Of a stretch of DNA of 7,966 nucleotides, positions 6,734-7,966 are shown in pieces. The notes beneath the pieces were generated by a model that was given only the letters and a program-made list of their open reading frames with translations, was not told the origin of the DNA and did not search any database. The number at the start of each line of letters is the position of its first letter. Position 1 is the first letter of the stretch. Both the position numbers and the translations under genes were made by a program. The DNA comes from DATJFH01 sp035495815 (GTDB lineage: Bacteria; Acidobacteriota; Terriglobia; Bryobacterales; Bryobacteraceae): NCBI GenBank assembly GCA_035495815.1, contig DATJFH010000059.1, positions 1 to 7,966 of the forward strand, written 5' to 3'.

Positions 6734-6764
6734 AGAATACCGCAGGCGTTCGGACGCGCCTCAA
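6734..6764 (-). promoter_or_regulatory. Possible promoter of the DUF2760-Hsp70-Hsp70 operon
   Basis: On the minus strand TTGAGG (6764-6759) and TATTCT (6739-6734) resemble -35 and -10 boxes, separated by 19 bases, slightly longer than the ideal 17. The -10 lies 19 bases before the TTG, giving a very short leader. No CIRCE inverted repeat or heat-shock sigma-32 type -10 (CCCCAT-like) is seen, so there is no sign of classic heat-shock control. The match is weak and could be chance. Confidence 0.25.
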
Positions 6765-6824
6765 AAATAATGGACTCGGCAAGGTTAGTTCTTGGAACGG
6801 CACTCTTGCGGCCAGACGAGACAA

Positions 6825-6843
6825 GCAGGCGCTTCCTGCCTGC
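6825..6843. repeat. Inverted repeat in the divergent spacer
   Basis: GCAGGC at 6825-6830 and its complement GCCTGC at 6838-6843 flank 7 bases. An alternative pairing GCAGG/CCTGC (6825-6829 with 6835-6839) is also possible. It lies near the middle of the spacer between two divergent genes, so it could be a regulator site. No T-run follows. Confidence 0.35.
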
Positions 6844-6929
6844 ACGGCCGCGCCGGGATTGAACTTCCGGATAACAGCAGCCGGCCTTGGGAAGGTTTCG
6901 ACGCGCTGCGCGAGAGCTGTGCTAACTTC

Positions 6930-6933
6930 AGGA
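6930..6933 (+). promoter_or_regulatory. Ribosome binding site of the M16 peptidase
   Basis: AGGA lies 5 bases before the ATG at 6939, which begins a good signal peptide. It supports that start. Confidence 0.55.
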
Positions 6934-6938
6934 TTGGA

Positions 6939-7966
6939 ATGAAATTCTGTATCCTCCTCCTTGCGCCGCTACTGGCCTCGGCGCAGAACCTCAAGGAATT
7001 CGAGAAAAAAGTCACCGAATTCACGCTGGCCAATGGCTTGCACTTTCTGGTCGTCGAGAGGCACGAAGCGCCGGTCGTCTCCTTCAATACCTTCGTCAAG
7101 GCCGGGTCTCTTAACGATCCCAACGGTCAAACGGGCCTCGCTCATATGTTCGAGCACATGGCTTTCAAGGGGACGCCCTGGATCGGCTCCAAGAACTGGC
7201 CCGAGGAGAAGAAGGCCCTCGATGACGTAGAGCAGGCCTACGGACGCCTCGAAGAGGAGCGCCGTAAAGACCTCCGCGCCAGTAAGGAAAAGATCGCATC
7301 GCTCGAAGCCCAGCTCAAGGCCGCTGTCGACAAGGCCAATCTCTATGTCGAGCCTAACGCCTACCCACGCATCATCGAGGAGAACGGCGGAGTCGGGCTC
7401 AACGCCGGCACCGGCCTGGAATCGACCAATTACTATTACAACTTTCCCGCCAACCGCCTCGAGCTGTGGTTTCTGCTCGAATCGCAGCGCTTTCTGAGTC
7501 CCGTCTTCCGCGAGTTTTACAAGGAGCGCGACGTGGTGCGCGAAGAGCGGCGCATGCGCATCGAATCGAATCCGCAAGGCAAGCTGATGGAGGCGCTTAT
7601 CGGTACAGCCTTCATCGCGCATCCTTACCGCCAGGGTCCCGGCGGCTGGGCCAGCGACATCGAGAATCTGCGGATTTCCGAGGCGACCGATTTCTTCAAG
7701 ACATACTATGTGCCGGGCAACATCACGATCGGGATCGCCGGAGACGTCAGTCCGGCGGAGGTCAAGCGCCTGGCCGACAAATACTTTTCCCCGCTTCCGG
7801 CCCGGCCGCTGCCGCCCCTGGTCACCACCGTCGAGCCTACGCAGGAGGGACCGAAGCGCATTGAGGTGGAATCGCCGAGCCAGCCGCTGATGTTCATTGG
7901 ATACAAGCGCCCCAGCCAGTCTGACAAGGACGATCCGGTGTTCGATGTGATCTCCACGATTCTCGC
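6939..7966 (+). CDS. M16 family zinc peptidase (insulinase/pitrilysin-like), 3' end cut by window
   Basis: The first 342 residues of a metallopeptidase are present and the reading frame runs off the window. Residues 1-15 look like a signal peptide (hydrophobic ILLLAPLLASA, cleavage probably after A15), so it should act in the periplasm or cell envelope. The inverted zinc motif HMFEH is at 69-73 (H69, E72, H73, with E72 as catalytic base). The distal zinc ligand should be E202 or E203 in ERDVVREERRM (196-206). About 129 residues separate it from H73, where M16 enzymes usually have about 75. The extra is a charged, coiled-coil-like insert at roughly 88-135. NYYYNFP (164-170) and YYVPGNITIGIAGD (about 253-266) are further family blocks. 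M16 enzymes degrade peptides or small unfolded proteins. It is divergent from the Hsp70 operon, with no further link visible. Confidence 0.93.
   Translation, partial: MKFCILLLAPLLASAQNLKEFEKKVTEFTLANGLHFLVVERHEAPVVSFNTFVKAGSLNDPNGQTGLAHMFEHMAFKGTPWIGSKNWPEEKKALDDVEQAYGRLEEERRKDLRASKEKIASLEAQLKAAVDKANLYVEPNAYPRIIEENGGVGLNAGTGLESTNYYYNFPANRLELWFLLESQRFLSPVFREFYKERDVVREERRMRIESNPQGKLMEALIGTAFIAHPYRQGPGGWASDIENLRISEATDFFKTYYVPGNITIGIAGDVSPAEVKRLADKYFSPLPARPLPPLVTTVEPTQEGPKRIEVESPSQPLMFIGYKRPSQSDKDDPVFDVISTIL

Larger units (their letters stand above)
6715..6938. other. Divergent spacer between Hsp70 operon and M16 peptidase
   Basis: These 224 bases hold no credible gene and must carry the start signals for both directions. 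Seen in it: the weak minus-strand promoter candidate (6734-6764), an inverted repeat (6825-6843), a perfect odd palindrome CGCGC-T-GCGCG at 6902-6912, and TAACTT at 6923-6928 as a possible plus-strand -10 without a well-spaced -35. There is no tRNA-like or riboswitch-like structure that I recognise. Confidence 0.5.

Noticed and set aside
6885..6898. CCTT-GGG-AAGG followed by TTT as a terminator before the peptidase
   Set aside because: A 4-base stem with three T residues is too weak, and no gene on the plus strand ends just upstream.
6969..7622. 217-codon minus-strand frame opposite the M16 peptidase
   Set aside because: The plus strand encodes an unmistakable M16 zinc motif and signal peptide; the antisense frame shows no family features.

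Overview
The window is GC-rich (about 60-65% G+C by eye) and densely coded, with six protein genes and short spacers. There are no RNA genes, insertion sequences, CRISPR arrays or tRNAs that I can see. The gene set fits an Acidobacteriota-type genome, possibly the Bryobacter/Solibacter side. Pointers are the exported dienelactone hydrolase with an MCDxDHF-type leader, the M16 peptidase with a charged coiled-coil insert, and the tandem-Hsp70 cassette. This placement is an inference from protein style, not a proven assignment.

Layout: (1) 7-735, minus, a DUF72/YecE-family protein with a perfect AGGAGG ribosome binding site. (2) 840-1697, plus, divergent from it, a dienelactone hydrolase-family protein with a Tat-like leader. 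(3) 1717-6714, minus, a tight three-gene operon transcribed from right to left: a DUF2760 protein (TTG start), a 609-residue Hsp70-family ATPase (GTG start, 7-base gap) and an 877-residue Hsp70-family ATPase (ATG start, 4-base ATGA overlap). The hydrolase and this operon converge with 19 bases between their stop codons. (4) 6939 to the window end, plus, divergent from the operon, an exported M16 zinc peptidase cut off by the window edge.

The centre of interest is the DUF2760-Hsp70-Hsp70 operon. Both ATPases keep the full set of nucleotide-binding motifs but differ from DnaK after the beta-domain. The shorter one ends there with no lid. The longer one replaces the lid with about 315 residues of Trp-rich, probably helical sequence. 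No J-domain protein or GrpE is encoded nearby. The DUF2760 protein, with a hydrophobic N-terminal helix, a flexible linker and a small conserved domain, is the natural candidate for a dedicated partner. I know this gene combination as a recurring but functionally uncharacterised association, so it is the best candidate here for an undescribed system. The flanking DUF72, hydrolase and peptidase genes are on separate transcripts and show no clear link to it.
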